In this document: positions 37,529-46,301 of the stretch, piece after piece | Numbering within the stretch: position 1 is the first letter of the stretch | Layout of the letters: the number at the start of each line of letters is the position of its first letter | Assembly (NCBI RefSeq): GCF_900100765.1 | Contig: NZ_FNFO01000004.1 | Span: 248,001-312,000 of the forward strand | DNA: 64,000 nt | Direction: 5' to 3' | Origin: Catalinimonas alkaloidigena | GTDB taxonomy: Bacteria; Bacteroidota; Bacteroidia; Cytophagales; Flexibacteraceae | Translations under genes and position numbers: made by a program | The notes under the pieces: model-generated | Database searches by the model: none | What the model was told of the DNA's origin: nothing | Seen by the model: only the letters and a program-made list of their open reading frames with translations

Positions 37529-39232
37529 TTACAGCTTTTCTCCTGCGCGAAGCATTTGCTTGTATTGATCAAACACATCTGCGTTCGTAAGGTTATGCGT
37601 TTCGATTTCGAGGAGGCGCGGGCGGTCCGAAGTTTGGTTGAAAAAGTCGGGAAGATGGCGCCGTAACGCTTCCTTGCCTTCTGCAAAGTAATAGGTCATG
37701 CCAAAATCGCGGGCGGTATTTTCGGCCCGAAGCGCTTGTCGCGTCTCGAAAAACGGTTCCAGTTCGGGTTGTTGCCGCGGTCCGTCGATCATCCGGAAGA
37801 TGCCGCCGCCGTGGTTGTTCAACAGCACAATCCGCAGGTTCGGCAACGGTTCCTGGTGCCAGAACGCATTGCGGTCGTAGAAAAAGGCCAGATCGCCGGT
37901 GATCAGCACTACGGGTTGGTTGGTCGCGAGCGCCGCCCCTACCGCCGTGCTGCTGCTGCCGTCGATGCCGCTGGTACCACGGTTGGCAAAAAGCGTCAGG
38001 TCACGCCGGGCCGGAAGGCCCAGAAAATTGACGTACCGAATCGCCATGCTGTTGGCTACGTGCACCTGCGTGCCTTTCGGCAGATGCTGCACCACCGCAG
38101 ACAACGCCCCGAATTCGCCAAAAGGCTGGTGCTGAAAAAACCGATCCGTTGCCTGCCGGACGCGTTGGTTGGCCGCACGCCACGTCTCTGCATAGGACCG
38201 TGGGGAGGCGCGCAGCCCTCGACTCACCCGACTAAAAAACCGGGAAGGCTCAGTACGGATCACGCGCGTCAGGGTTTGAAAGGTATCGGGCACCTCGCCG
38301 GCCGGTTGCACGTGCCAATGGGCCCGGGGGGCGTGCTTACGCAAAAACAGCTTCAGATTTTTAGAAATGACCGACTGCCCAAACGTGATGAGCAGATCGG
38401 GTTGCAAAGCCGCTTGCTCGCCTTTCATCAACAAAGCATCAGGGCGATCCACAACGCCGGGCAGGTCGTGCAGGTTGCTCAGCACATCGCCCACCAGAAC
38501 CGCTCCGGTCTTTTCGGAAAGCCGCTTCAGGACCTGCCGAAAGGCCGCTGTGGGCCTCCCCTGCCCGGCTACCACCAGAATCCGTTCGTAGGTCTGCCAT
38601 TCGTCCCGCAACGCGCGGTACTGCGCCTCCGACAATTCAGGTGCATCTGCCGACATCGCAATGACACGCACCGCGTCGCTGTACCCGTACGGCTCGGCCG
38701 GATCAGGGTAGAACGGCTCCCGTACGGGGATGTTCAGGTGAACCGGCCCGGCGGGCGTCTCGCGGGCGTAGTTGATCGCTTCATTGACCTGCCGGTTGAT
38801 GTGCCACGCGGCGTCGGGATGCTCGTAGCTGACGGGCAGCTCGCGGCTCCACTTGGCGTGGCGGCCGTAGACATGCGCCTGCCGGATGGTTTGCCCGTCC
38901 CACTGATCGATCCACTCCGGCGGACGATCGGCCGTCAGGAGCAATAGCGGTACGTTCTGGTAAAACGCTTCGGCCACTGCCGGACCGTAGTTCAACGCCG
39001 CCGTCCCCGACGTACACACCAGCACCACCGGTTGTCCGGTTTGCTGTGCCAGTCCCAGCGCGATAAACGCCGCCGCGCGTTCGTCGGGAATGGAGCGCAC
39101 GCGGAGGTGCGGATGGCGGGCAAAGGCGAGCGTCAGCGGGGCGCAACGCGAACCAGGCGAAAGAATGACATCGCGCAGGCCCTGCCGGTGGCAGAGTTCA
39201 GCAATGTCGACGAGAGGTTGCAGGCGATACAT
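37529..39232 (-). CDS. menD: 2-succinyl-5-enolpyruvyl-6-hydroxy-3-cyclohexene-1-carboxylate synthase
   Basis: The 567-residue thiamine-diphosphate enzyme joins isochorismate and 2-oxoglutarate, the first committed step of menaquinone synthesis. MenD motifs are ILSPGSRCAPLTLAFA, DERAAAFIALGLAQ (catalytic Glu), TSGTAALNYGPAVAEA, LTADRPPEWIDQWDGQTI, RGTSGIDGSSSTAVGAA and the ThDP-binding GDLAFFYDRNAF...NNHGGGIF. The ATG at 39232 follows a -7 box by five bases; a longer in-frame extension to 39340 has no family sequence. Confidence 0.95.
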   Translation of the reverse strand: MYRLQPLVDIAELCHRQGLRDVILSPGSRCAPLTLAFARHPHLRVRSIPDERAAAFIALGLAQQTGQPVVLVCTSGTAALNYGPAVAEAFYQNVPLLLLTADRPPEWIDQWDGQTIRQAHVYGRHAKWSRELPVSYEHPDAAWHINRQVNEAINYARETPAGPVHLNIPVREPFYPDPAEPYGYSDAVRVIAMSADAPELSEAQYRALRDEWQTYERILVVAGQGRPTAAFRQVLKRLSEKTGAVLVGDVLSNLHDLPGVVDRPDALLMKGEQAALQPDLLITFGQSVISKNLKLFLRKHAPRAHWHVQPAGEVPDTFQTLTRVIRTEPSRFFSRVSRGLRASPRSYAETWRAANQRVRQATDRFFQHQPFGEFGALSAVVQHLPKGTQVHVANSMAIRYVNFLGLPARRDLTLFANRGTSGIDGSSSTAVGAALATNQPVVLITGDLAFFYDRNAFWHQEPLPNLRIVLLNNHGGGIFRMIDGPRQQPELEPFFETRQALRAENTARDFGMTYYFAEGKEALRRHLPDFFNQTSDRPRLLEIETHNLTNADVFDQYKQMLRAGEKL

Positions 39233-39237
39233 CGGCG

Positions 39238-39245
39238 CAAAGATA
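39238..39245 (-). promoter_or_regulatory. -7 promoter box TATCTTTG (menD)
   Basis: This exact TAnnTTTG match on the minus strand ends five bases before the menD ATG, predicting a leaderless mRNA. Confidence 0.6.
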
Positions 39246-39567
39246 GAAAGCGCAGAGCGCTTCGCGCGGAAGGCTGCGCAGTCAGGTCGGTGTTGACGGC
39301 GGCGAAGCAAGGAAGGCGTCCGACGGCTATCAGACCCCACGCAAAAGGCCGTCGGCCGACTGATCTAAAGCGAAACGCAGGGAGCAAGGTGGAACGTGAG
39401 CATTTTGCAATTGCACGCGAGCCCGGACGAGCCATACATACTAGTTACACGTTACGCTTTGCACGCTGAATGTGAAGCATTCCGCCTTAAACGCTGACCC
39501 TGGCGCCCGAACGCTCAACTTTACGCCCTGATCGCTAAACTCCCCAAACGAATCCCCGAGAATTGCC
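39246..39567. other. gene-free interval between menD and tig promoters
   Basis: This spacer of about 320 bases separates divergent promoters. No credible gene is present. It ends in a run of degenerate ACGCT-type repeats (about 39489-39535: ACGCTGACC, ACGCTCAACTT, TCGCTAAACT). Confidence 0.5.
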
Positions 39568-39575
39568 TACTTTTG
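39568..39575 (+). promoter_or_regulatory. -7 promoter box TACTTTTG (tig)
   Basis: This exact TAnnTTTG match implies a tig leader of about 110 bases before the GTG at 39695. Confidence 0.5.
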
Positions 39576-39694
39576 CGGCCCGGTTCTGTAAGGAGCGGAA
39601 GAAATCCAAGGCACCAACCATAGCCCACCGATCGTTTTCCCGGCTCGCGGCGGACCGCAGACCACCATTTCGAACATCTTAATTTTTACCGATC

Positions 39695-41035
39695 GTGAAC
39701 ATCACCCTGGATAAAAAAGACGCAACAAATGCTTCTGTCAAAATCCTCCTTCAGGAAGAGGATTATCGCCCGAAGGTAGAAGCCAAAGTGAAAGAATACG
39801 GCAAAAAAGCGCAGATCAAAGGATTCCGTCCCGGCAAAGTGCCGCCCGGTCTGATCCGGAAAATGTACGGCAAGAGCATTCTGGTCGACGAGATCAACGG
39901 TCTGCTTTCTTCCAGCCTGAACGATTACATCCGGGAACAGAAGTTGCCCATCGTCGGCGAGCCGCTTCCCGCAGAAGAAGAGCAGCAGACGATCGATTGG
40001 GATACACAGAAAGAGTTTGAATTCAGCTTTCAGCTGGGGCTGGTGCCGGAATTTTCGTACGATGCCGAATCGCTGACCGCCAAGCGTTATCAGATCGACA
40101 TCGAAGAGGCAACCATCGACGAGATCGTAGAAAACGTGCGTCAGCGTAACGCAGCCCACTCGCATCCGGAAACGTCGGAGAAGGGCGATGCCCTCAGCGG
40201 CATTCTGCGCAGTGCCGACGGCTCGTTCGAGAAATCGACCGAACTGGCGACCAGCGCCGTGAAAGAAGGACAGGAAGAGCTGTTTGTGGGCCTGAAGGCA
40301 GAAGATACCGTGACCTTTACGCCCGCTGAGGTGTTCGAAGAAGGCACCTGGAGCGACCAGACCGGCACTGAACTCTCGGAAACGCCGGAGGAAGTGACGT
40401 TTACCGTTTCGGAAATCCATCGTGATGTTCCGGCCGAACTGAACGAAGATTTGTACCGGAAAGTGCTGGGCCCGAACCCGGACGGCACGCCGAAAGTAAC
40501 GACCGAAGAGGAGTTCCGTGCGGAGATCAAGAAATTGGTTTCGGAAGACTGGAACAAGCAGGCCGATCAGTACGTCGATCAGCAGCTCCGTCAGCAACTG
40601 GTGAACACCACCGAGATGGAACTGCCGAAGGAGTTTTTGCGCCGCTGGCTGCTGGCCACCAACCAGGAAGTCACGGAAGAGCAGCTGGACCGTGAGTTCG
40701 ACGCTTTCCTGGAAAACCTGAAGTGGCAGTTGATCAGCAACAAAATTGCCGAAGCCAACGAGATCAAAGTAGAAACGCCCGAGGTACAAGCCGCTGCCGA
40801 AGACCGGATGCGCAAAATGTACGAGAGCATGGGCATGGAGCCCCAGGAGGAGATGATCAAGATGCTGGCAACCGACTACCTGCGCAATCAGGAACAAAAC
40901 AATTTCCGGAAGTTGTTCGAAGAACTATACTACCAGAAAGTGTTTGCGGCGTTGCGCGAAAAAGCTACCCTCGAAGAACAGACCGTGAGCAATACGGAGT
41001 TTCAGAAAATTCTTCAGGAAGAATCCGCTGCGTAA
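39695..41035 (+). CDS. tig: trigger factor, ribosome-associated chaperone
   Basis: The 446-residue chaperone binds nascent chains at the ribosome exit. The N-terminal ribosome-binding motif IKGFRPGKVPPGLIRKMYG is clear, followed by a diverged PPIase region (about 150-245) and a long helical C-terminal domain. The PPIase part (e.g. KGDALSGILRSADGSFEKS) lacks much of the FKBP signature, as is common in this phylum. The start is GTG at 39695. The order tig-clpP-clpX is the widely conserved proteostasis arrangement. Confidence 0.93.
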   Translation: MNITLDKKDATNASVKILLQEEDYRPKVEAKVKEYGKKAQIKGFRPGKVPPGLIRKMYGKSILVDEINGLLSSSLNDYIREQKLPIVGEPLPAEEEQQTIDWDTQKEFEFSFQLGLVPEFSYDAESLTAKRYQIDIEEATIDEIVENVRQRNAAHSHPETSEKGDALSGILRSADGSFEKSTELATSAVKEGQEELFVGLKAEDTVTFTPAEVFEEGTWSDQTGTELSETPEEVTFTVSEIHRDVPAELNEDLYRKVLGPNPDGTPKVTTEEEFRAEIKKLVSEDWNKQADQYVDQQLRQQLVNTTEMELPKEFLRRWLLATNQEVTEEQLDREFDAFLENLKWQLISNKIAEANEIKVETPEVQAAAEDRMRKMYESMGMEPQEEMIKMLATDYLRNQEQNNFRKLFEELYYQKVFAALREKATLEEQTVSNTEFQKILQEESAA

Positions 41036-41122
41036 GGAAAAAAGTCTTTAGATTGGGCACTCTTCCCCCACGCGCAAACTCTGTCTGGGGCCATTTTCAT
41101 CCTCTTAGTCACTCTAAATTGT

Positions 41123-41866
41123 ATGTACAACGGAGAAGAATTCAGAAAATATGCCGTTAAAGGTCGCGGCATGAACGGCCTTTCTGTCGACAAATATGTT
41201 CGGCACATTGAAAACCTCCAGTACCACGGGCAGGGGCCCTACAGCCCGATTGTTTCTCCTTATGGAGCAGGTGTACCGACCGTGGAGAGCATGACGCGTT
41301 CGGTCATTGAAGAGCGCCCGACGCGCTTTGCCGAAATCGACGTGTTTTCCCGTCTCATCATGGACCGGATCATTTTCCTGGGCATGGGCGTAGACGATAA
41401 CATCGCCAACATCATCGTCGCGCAGCTGCTGTTCCTGCAGTCGGTCGACGCTAAAAAAGATATCTTACTGTATATCAACTCGCCGGGAGGTTCGGTGTAC
41501 GCCGGTCTGGGCATCTACGACACCATGCAACTGGTGAAACCCGACGTAGCGACGATCTGCACCTCGTTGGCCGCATCGATGGCGGCAGTGCTGCTGTGCG
41601 GCGGCGCGGAGAAGAAGCGCTCGGCCCTGCCCCACGCGCGAATCATGATTCACCAGCCGTCGGGCGGTGCGCAAGGCCAGTCGAAAGACATCGAAATTAC
41701 GGCCAAGCAAATCATCCTCCTGCGCAAAGAGCTTTACGAAATCATCTCAAAACACAGCGGACAGCCGTTTGAGAAGATTGAAGAAGACTCGGATCGCGAC
41801 TACTGGATGAAGTCGGACGAAGCCAAAGAATATGGCTTGATCGACGAAGTACTGACAGGCGCCTAA
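41123..41866 (+). CDS. clpP: ATP-dependent Clp protease proteolytic subunit
   Basis: The 247-residue serine protease forms the double-heptamer chamber that works with ClpX. The catalytic Ser is in [15 protein letters not shown], the His in [14 protein letters not shown], and the Asp in the following helix region. The substrate-binding [20 protein letters not shown]-type motif is intact. The N-terminal part (about 50 residues before VIEERPTRF) is longer than in E. coli, as in other Bacteroidota. It lies 87 bases after tig. Confidence 0.96.
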   Translation: MYNGEEFRKYAVKGRGMNGLSVDKYVRHIENLQYHGQGPYSPIVSPYGAGVPTVESMTRSVIEERPTRFAEIDVFSRLIMDRIIFLGMGVDDNIANIIVAQLLFLQSVDAKKDILLYINSPGGSVYAGLGIYDTMQLVKPDVATICTSLAASMAAVLLCGGAEKKRSALPHARIMIHQPSGGAQGQSKDIEITAKQIILLRKELYEIISKHSGQPFEKIEEDSDRDYWMKSDEAKEYGLIDEVLTGA

Positions 41867-41877
41867 AATTCGTTATC

Positions 41878-41940
41878 AGAAAGATGGCCTCGTAAGACGT
41901 CTCGTAACGAGTATGCCGAACGAGGCCATCTTTCTTTTTA
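41878..41940 (+). terminator. hairpin/terminator between clpP and clpX
   Basis: A perfect 16-base stem, AGAAAGATGGCCTCGT (41878-41893) with ACGAGGCCATCTTTCT (41920-41935), is followed by a T-rich run. It separates clpP from clpX, which therefore may have its own promoter. Confidence 0.8.
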
Positions 41941-42003
41941 TCACCCGGCGGGAACTAGTTTCTGCCATTTCCTATTGACTTAAGCTGAACAGCTTTCCCC
42001 ATC

Positions 42004-43251
42004 ATGTCAAAAACAGTACAATGCGCTTTCTGCGGTCGCGGTAAAAAAGACGTGAACCTGATGGTTTCGGGCACGGATGTCCACATCTGTGATTCGTGCA
42101 TTCTTCAGGCTTACCACATTCTGGAAGAGGAGATGAACCCCAAAGAGCGCAGCGGGTTCAGCAAAGGCCTGACGCTGATCAAGCCTCAGGAGATGAAAAA
42201 GTACCTGGACCAGTACGTTATTGGTCAGGACGAAGCGAAGAAAGTCCTTTCCGTAGCCGTTTACAACCATTATAAACGCCTGACGCAAAAGAAGCGCAAC
42301 GACGACGACGAGGTCATCATCGAGAAGTCGAACATCATCATGGTCGGTGAAACCGGCACCGGGAAAACCTACCTGGCCCGGACGCTGGCCCGCATGTTGC
42401 AGGTTCCGTTCTGCATTGCCGATGCTACGGTACTGACCGAAGCCGGCTACGTAGGCGAAGATGTGGAAAGCATTCTGACCCGCCTGCTGCAAGCCGCCGA
42501 CTACAACGTAGAAGCTGCCGAACGCGGCATCGTGTACATTGACGAAATTGATAAAATTTCCCGCAAGGGAGACAATCCCTCCATCACCCGCGATGTGAGT
42601 GGCGAAGGTGTACAACAAGCGTTACTCAAGCTGCTGGAAGGGACTACGGTCAACGTTCCCCCACAGGGTGGGCGGAAGCACCCCGAGCAGAAAATGATTT
42701 CGGTCAACACCGAAAACATCCTGTTCATCTGTGGTGGTGCCTTCGACGGCATCACACGTCTGATCCAGAGTCGTTTGAACAAACGGCCCATCGGGTTCGC
42801 GAATCAGTTTGAGAAAGACGATTTTGAGCGCGACAACCTCCTGAAATACGTAACGGCACAAGACCTGAAATCTTTCGGCCTGATTCCGGAACTGATCGGA
42901 CGTTTGCCGGTTGTCACTTACCTGGATCCGCTCAATGCCGCTACGCTGCGTCGGATTTTGAGTGAGCCCCGGAATGCGCTCATCAAACAGTACACCAAGC
43001 TGCTCGACATGGAGAACATCGATGTCGAGTTCACATCCGATGCGCTGGATTACATCGTAGAGCGTGCGATGGTCTTCAACCTCGGCGCGCGCGGCCTTCG
43101 TTCCATCTGCGAGGCGATCATGACCGACGCCATGTTCGAGTTACCGGAAGCCAACACGCCGCTGAAGCGGGAAAAACTCGTGATCAGTCGCGCGTACGCA
43201 GAAGAAAAAATCAGCAAGTCGCGCCTAAGCAAGCAGTTACGTGTCGCGTAA
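42004..43251 (+). CDS. clpX: ATP-dependent Clp protease ATP-binding subunit
   Basis: The 415-residue AAA+ unfoldase feeds substrates to ClpP. It has the four-cysteine zinc site C7-x2-C10 ... C29-x2-C32, Walker [12 protein letters not shown], Walker [10 protein letters not shown], the pore-loop [16 protein letters not shown], and the sensor region [15 protein letters not shown]...[11 protein letters not shown]. Length is normal. It lies about 140 bases after clpP behind a strong hairpin, and ends at a bidirectional terminator. Confidence 0.97.
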   Translation: MSKTVQCAFCGRGKKDVNLMVSGTDVHICDSCILQAYHILEEEMNPKERSGFSKGLTLIKPQEMKKYLDQYVIGQDEAKKVLSVAVYNHYKRLTQKKRNDDDEVIIEKSNIIMVGETGTGKTYLARTLARMLQVPFCIADATVLTEAGYVGEDVESILTRLLQAADYNVEAAERGIVYIDEIDKISRKGDNPSITRDVSGEGVQQALLKLLEGTTVNVPPQGGRKHPEQKMISVNTENILFICGGAFDGITRLIQSRLNKRPIGFANQFEKDDFERDNLLKYVTAQDLKSFGLIPELIGRLPVVTYLDPLNAATLRRILSEPRNALIKQYTKLLDMENIDVEFTSDALDYIVERAMVFNLGARGLRSICEAIMTDAMFELPEANTPLKREKLVISRAYAEEKISKSRLSKQLRVA

Positions 43252-43269
43252 AGAAATTATTGACCCAAC

Positions 43270-43307
43270 AAAAAACGGTGCTTGTGTGAAACAAGCACCG
43301 TTTTTTT
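43270..43307. terminator. bidirectional terminator (clpX/lpxB)
   Basis: A 16-base perfect stem, AAAAAACGGTGCTTGT with ACAAGCACCGTTTTTT, with a 5-base loop lies between the convergent clpX and lpxB stops; A- and T-tracts serve both strands. Confidence 0.9.
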
Positions 43308-43323
43308 ATACGCTTTTGTTAAG

Positions 43324-44448
43324 TCAGTTCTCGATGGTTTCCGGCTCTTTCAAATAAGAGATCATCAGTCGGGCCGCTTTCTCCGATGCACCCGGTGGGC
43401 CCAGTTTCTCGCGGATATCAGCGTAGCCCTCAAGCACACGCTGCCGGTACGTTTCATTCTTTAGGAGGCGGTCCAGTTCCTTCATCAGGTTCGACGGCGT
43501 AAACTCGTCTTGAATCAATTCTTTCACCACTTCGCGCCCGGCAATCAGGTTCACCAGAGAAATGTAGTCGACCTTGATCAGGGCTTTTGCGATGAGGTAC
43601 GTCGGATAACTGCTCTTGTAACACACCACCTGGGGCACGTTGAACATGGCCGTTTCGAGTGTTGCGGTCCCGGAAGTCACCATCGCAACGTCGGCTTGGC
43701 TCAGCAGGTCGTATGTCTGGTCGTATACCACCCGAATGTTGTTCCGCCGCCAGGGCTCGTATACCGAACGGGGCAGCGATGTAACCGCTGCAATGACGAA
43801 CTGGTAGTCCATAAACGGCGGCAGTACGCTGACCATAAAATGGATCGTCCGTTCGATTTCCTGCGCCCGGCTGCCCGGCAGCACCGCGATGATGGGCCGT
43901 TCGTCCAGCCCGTTTTCTTCCCGGAAGTTGGGATTCGGCTCAAACTGACGGATGGCATCGCAGAGCGGGTTGCCTACGTAATCGACGTTGTAATCGAACG
44001 ATCCGTAAAAATCTTTCTCGAACGGCAGAATGACGAACATACGGTCGACTACCGCACGAATCATGTGAACCCGCTTCTGATTCCAGGCCCAGATTTTGGG
44101 GGAGATGTAATAGAAAACCGGAATGCCCAGCGTCTTTACAAAGCGGGCGATGCGCAGGTTAAAGCCCGAGAAATCGACCAAAATGACGACGTCGGGCTGC
44201 CACTGCTGAATGTCGTCTTTGCAGGCTTGCAACGCTTTGCGAAAGGTATTCAGATGCAGAAGCACCTCGGTGAACCCCATGAACGCCAGGTCTTTGTAAT
44301 GCCGCACCAGTTCACACCCCGCGTTCTCCATGTAGTCCCCCCCCCAACCACGGAGGGTTGCCTCCGGATCTTGTTCCTGTAAAGAACGAATCAGGTTGGA
44401 AGCATGGAGGTCTCCGGAACGTTCGCCTGCAATGATGTAATAACGCAT
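43324..44448 (-). CDS. lpxB: lipid-A-disaccharide synthase
   Basis: The 374-residue peripheral membrane glycosyltransferase joins UDP-2,3-diacylglucosamine and lipid X into the lipid A disaccharide. LpxB signs are IIAGERSGDLHASNLI, GIPVFYYISPKIWAWNQKRV, RMFVILPFEKDFY, VDYVGNPL, IAVLPGSRAQEIER, VTSGTATLETAMFNVPQVVCYKS and a C-terminal LVNLIAGREVVKELIQDEFTP. Length is normal. Confidence 0.96.
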   Translation of the reverse strand: MRYYIIAGERSGDLHASNLIRSLQEQDPEATLRGWGGDYMENAGCELVRHYKDLAFMGFTEVLLHLNTFRKALQACKDDIQQWQPDVVILVDFSGFNLRIARFVKTLGIPVFYYISPKIWAWNQKRVHMIRAVVDRMFVILPFEKDFYGSFDYNVDYVGNPLCDAIRQFEPNPNFREENGLDERPIIAVLPGSRAQEIERTIHFMVSVLPPFMDYQFVIAAVTSLPRSVYEPWRRNNIRVVYDQTYDLLSQADVAMVTSGTATLETAMFNVPQVVCYKSSYPTYLIAKALIKVDYISLVNLIAGREVVKELIQDEFTPSNLMKELDRLLKNETYRQRVLEGYADIREKLGPPGASEKAARLMISYLKEPETIEN

Positions 44449-44576
44449 GAAATAGAATGATGAGTACTCGCCTGTGTAGTGTTGCTCGCTGCCGGGAATG
44501 AGCGGATAATTTAAACGTACGTCGATAGGGTCCCTGCAACGTGCCTACCCTCTTCTGGTATATGGAATTACCCCAC

Positions 44577-44584
44577 CGAAAGTA
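44577..44584 (-). promoter_or_regulatory. weak -7-like box upstream of lpxB
   Basis: TACTTTCG on the minus strand differs by one base from TAnnTTTG and lies about 130 bases before the lpxB ATG, within the gap after the PTPS-family gene. Confidence 0.25.
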
Positions 44585-44623
44585 ACTTCTTTCTTCGGGC
44601 TGCCGCAAAGAAAGAGGAGATTT

Positions 44624-45040
44624 CTAGCCGAAGTATTCCACAAAATTGCGTGGCGTTTCATACAAACGCAGGGAGTGCAACTGCGCCTGCGGCGCAATGC
44701 TTCGGATGGCCGGCGCCAGAATCTTCCACATCTCAATCACCAGGATCTCGCAGCTTGCCATTTTTCCCTGCATAAAATCGACGTCCATGTTCAGGTTACG
44801 GTGGTCTACTTTATCGATCACCTCACGCCGCACCACAGAACTTAAGTCCTTCAGGTTGATCACGAAACCCGTCTCCGGGTCAGGTTCCCCCTTCACCGTG
44901 ACGATCAACTCGAAGTTATGCCCATGCCAGTTGGTGTTGGCACACGGCCCGAATACTTCCCGATTTTTTTCTTCCGACCACGCAGGATTGTACAGCTTAT
45001 GCGCTGCATTAAAATGTTCTTTCCTGCTCACGTACATCAT
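44624..45040 (-). CDS. 6-pyruvoyl-tetrahydropterin synthase / 6-carboxytetrahydropterin synthase family
   Basis: The 138-residue T-fold enzyme converts dihydroneopterin triphosphate. Zinc histidines are in EHFNAAHKLYN and WHGHNFEL; the acid residues are in DHRNLN and LYETPRNFVEY. The catalytic cysteine lies in GPCANTNWHGHN, with five residues between Cys and HGH as in pyruvoyl-type enzymes; E. coli QueD has three. It may still serve as QueD, since queE is in the window, but the symbol is withheld. Two adjacent ATGs (45040, 45037) are possible starts; the longer frame to 45112 lacks family sequence. Confidence 0.85.
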   Translation of the reverse strand: MMYVSRKEHFNAAHKLYNPAWSEEKNREVFGPCANTNWHGHNFELIVTVKGEPDPETGFVINLKDLSSVVRREVIDKVDHRNLNMDVDFMQGKMASCEILVIEMWKILAPAIRSIAPQAQLHSLRLYETPRNFVEYFG

Positions 45041-45100
45041 AGCACTCTCCCGATGAATTGAGTCGCAGCCGCCACTTGACGAGGCTGCGCATTGCCGATG

Positions 45101-45108
45101 TAAAGATA
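45101..45108 (-). promoter_or_regulatory. near-consensus -7 box (PTPS-family gene)
   Basis: TATCTTTA on the minus strand, one base off TAnnTTTG, lies about 60 bases upstream of the start at 45040. Confidence 0.35.
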
Positions 45109-45234
45109 ACAAGAATGTATGGGTCGGACTTCAGGCAGAACGACCGACATTCGCACGGGGTGCTCTACGCCGCAATGTGGGCCCAGACCGAATACTTTTC
45201 CGGCGCGCGATGGCCCCACCTCGCCGCTCCCTTC

Positions 45235-45242
45235 TATCTTTG
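45235..45242 (+). promoter_or_regulatory. -7 promoter box TATCTTTG (hldD)
   Basis: This exact TAnnTTTG match ends 15 bases before the ATG at 45258 and decides that start over a longer frame from 45177. Confidence 0.65.
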
Positions 45243-45257
45243 TCCACAAAAAAGCAT

Positions 45258-46223
45258 ATGATTGTTGTGACCGGAGCGGCCGGCTTTATTGGCAGTTGCC
45301 TGATTTCTCGCCTGAATGCCGCTAATTTCAGGGACATCGTGGCGGTTGATGATTTTAGCCACCCCGACAAAGCACCTAATCTGGAAGGGAAGGCTATTAA
45401 AGAGCGCGTACACCGCGATGCCTTTCACGAGTGGCTGGCGAAGCATCACGAAGCGACCGAATTCATTTTCCACATCGGTGCCCGGACCGATACGACCGAG
45501 TTCGACCGCGCCATTTTCGACCGGCTGAACGTGGCCTACTCGCAGGAGCTCTGGCAGGCCTGCTGCCGCTACCAGATTCCGCTGGTCTACGCGTCGTCGG
45601 CCGCGACCTACGGACTTGGCGAACTGGGGTACCGCGACGACGAGTCGCTGATTCCGCAGCTTTCGCCGCTAAATCCCTACGGCGACTCTAAAAATGAATT
45701 CGACATCTGGGCGCTGAATCAGCCCGAAAAGCCCTTTTTCTGGGCAGGGCTCAAGTTCTTCAACGTCTACGGCCCGAACGAGTACCACAAAGGGCGGATG
45801 GCCTCCGTCATTTTCCATGCCTTCCGGCAGATCAAGGCCACCGGTAAAATGAAGTTGTTCCGCTCGCACCACCCCGATTACCGCGACGGCGAACAGATGC
45901 GCGACTTCATTTACGTGAAAGATGTGGTAGACGTCTGTTACTTTCTGATGCACCACCGAAAAAACTCCGGTATCTATAACCTGGGAACCGGACAGGCCCG
46001 CACGTTCCTTGATCTGACTCGCGCTACCTTCCACGCCATGAACGTGCAGGAACAAATCGAGTTTGTCGACACGCCCGCCGACATTCGCGACAAGTACCAG
46101 TACTTCACCGAAGCCACAATGGACAAGCTACGAAGCATCGGCTACGACCGCCCTTTCCACTCGCTGGAAGCCGGCGTCACCGATTACGTTCAACAGTACT
46201 TGCAACCCGGCGCGTATTATTAA
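45258..46223 (+). CDS. hldD: ADP-L-glycero-D-manno-heptose 6-epimerase
   Basis: The 321-residue SDR-fold epimerase makes the heptose donor for lipopolysaccharide core. HldD signs are MIVVTGAAGFIGSCLISRLN, VAVDDFS, FHIGARTDTTE, YASSAATYGLG, the catalytic YGDSKNEFD, FFNVYGPNEYHKGRMASV-type motif, RDFIYVKDVV and GIYNLGTGQARTFLDL. The NADP-binding loop starts at residue 7. Length is normal. It stands alone with its own promoter and ends at a bidirectional terminator. Confidence 0.94.
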   Translation: MIVVTGAAGFIGSCLISRLNAANFRDIVAVDDFSHPDKAPNLEGKAIKERVHRDAFHEWLAKHHEATEFIFHIGARTDTTEFDRAIFDRLNVAYSQELWQACCRYQIPLVYASSAATYGLGELGYRDDESLIPQLSPLNPYGDSKNEFDIWALNQPEKPFFWAGLKFFNVYGPNEYHKGRMASVIFHAFRQIKATGKMKLFRSHHPDYRDGEQMRDFIYVKDVVDVCYFLMHHRKNSGIYNLGTGQARTFLDLTRATFHAMNVQEQIEFVDTPADIRDKYQYFTEATMDKLRSIGYDRPFHSLEAGVTDYVQQYLQPGAYY

Positions 46224-46250
46224 ACCCTTATTTAAGAAAGGGTGTAAACA

Positions 46251-46285
46251 CAAAAAAGGGACGGAGTTACTCCGTCCCTTTTTTG
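46251..46285. terminator. bidirectional terminator (hldD/susD)
   Basis: A perfect 16-base stem, CAAAAAAGGGACGGAG with CTCCGTCCCTTTTTTG, with a 3-base loop lies between the convergent hldD and SusD genes; both strands end in T-tracts. Confidence 0.9.
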
Positions 46286-46301
46286 TATAGACTGTTGTAG
46301 T

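Noticed and set aside
44624-45040. Naming the T-fold gene queD outright
   Set aside because: The catalytic cysteine spacing is pyruvoyl-type, so the family name is safer.
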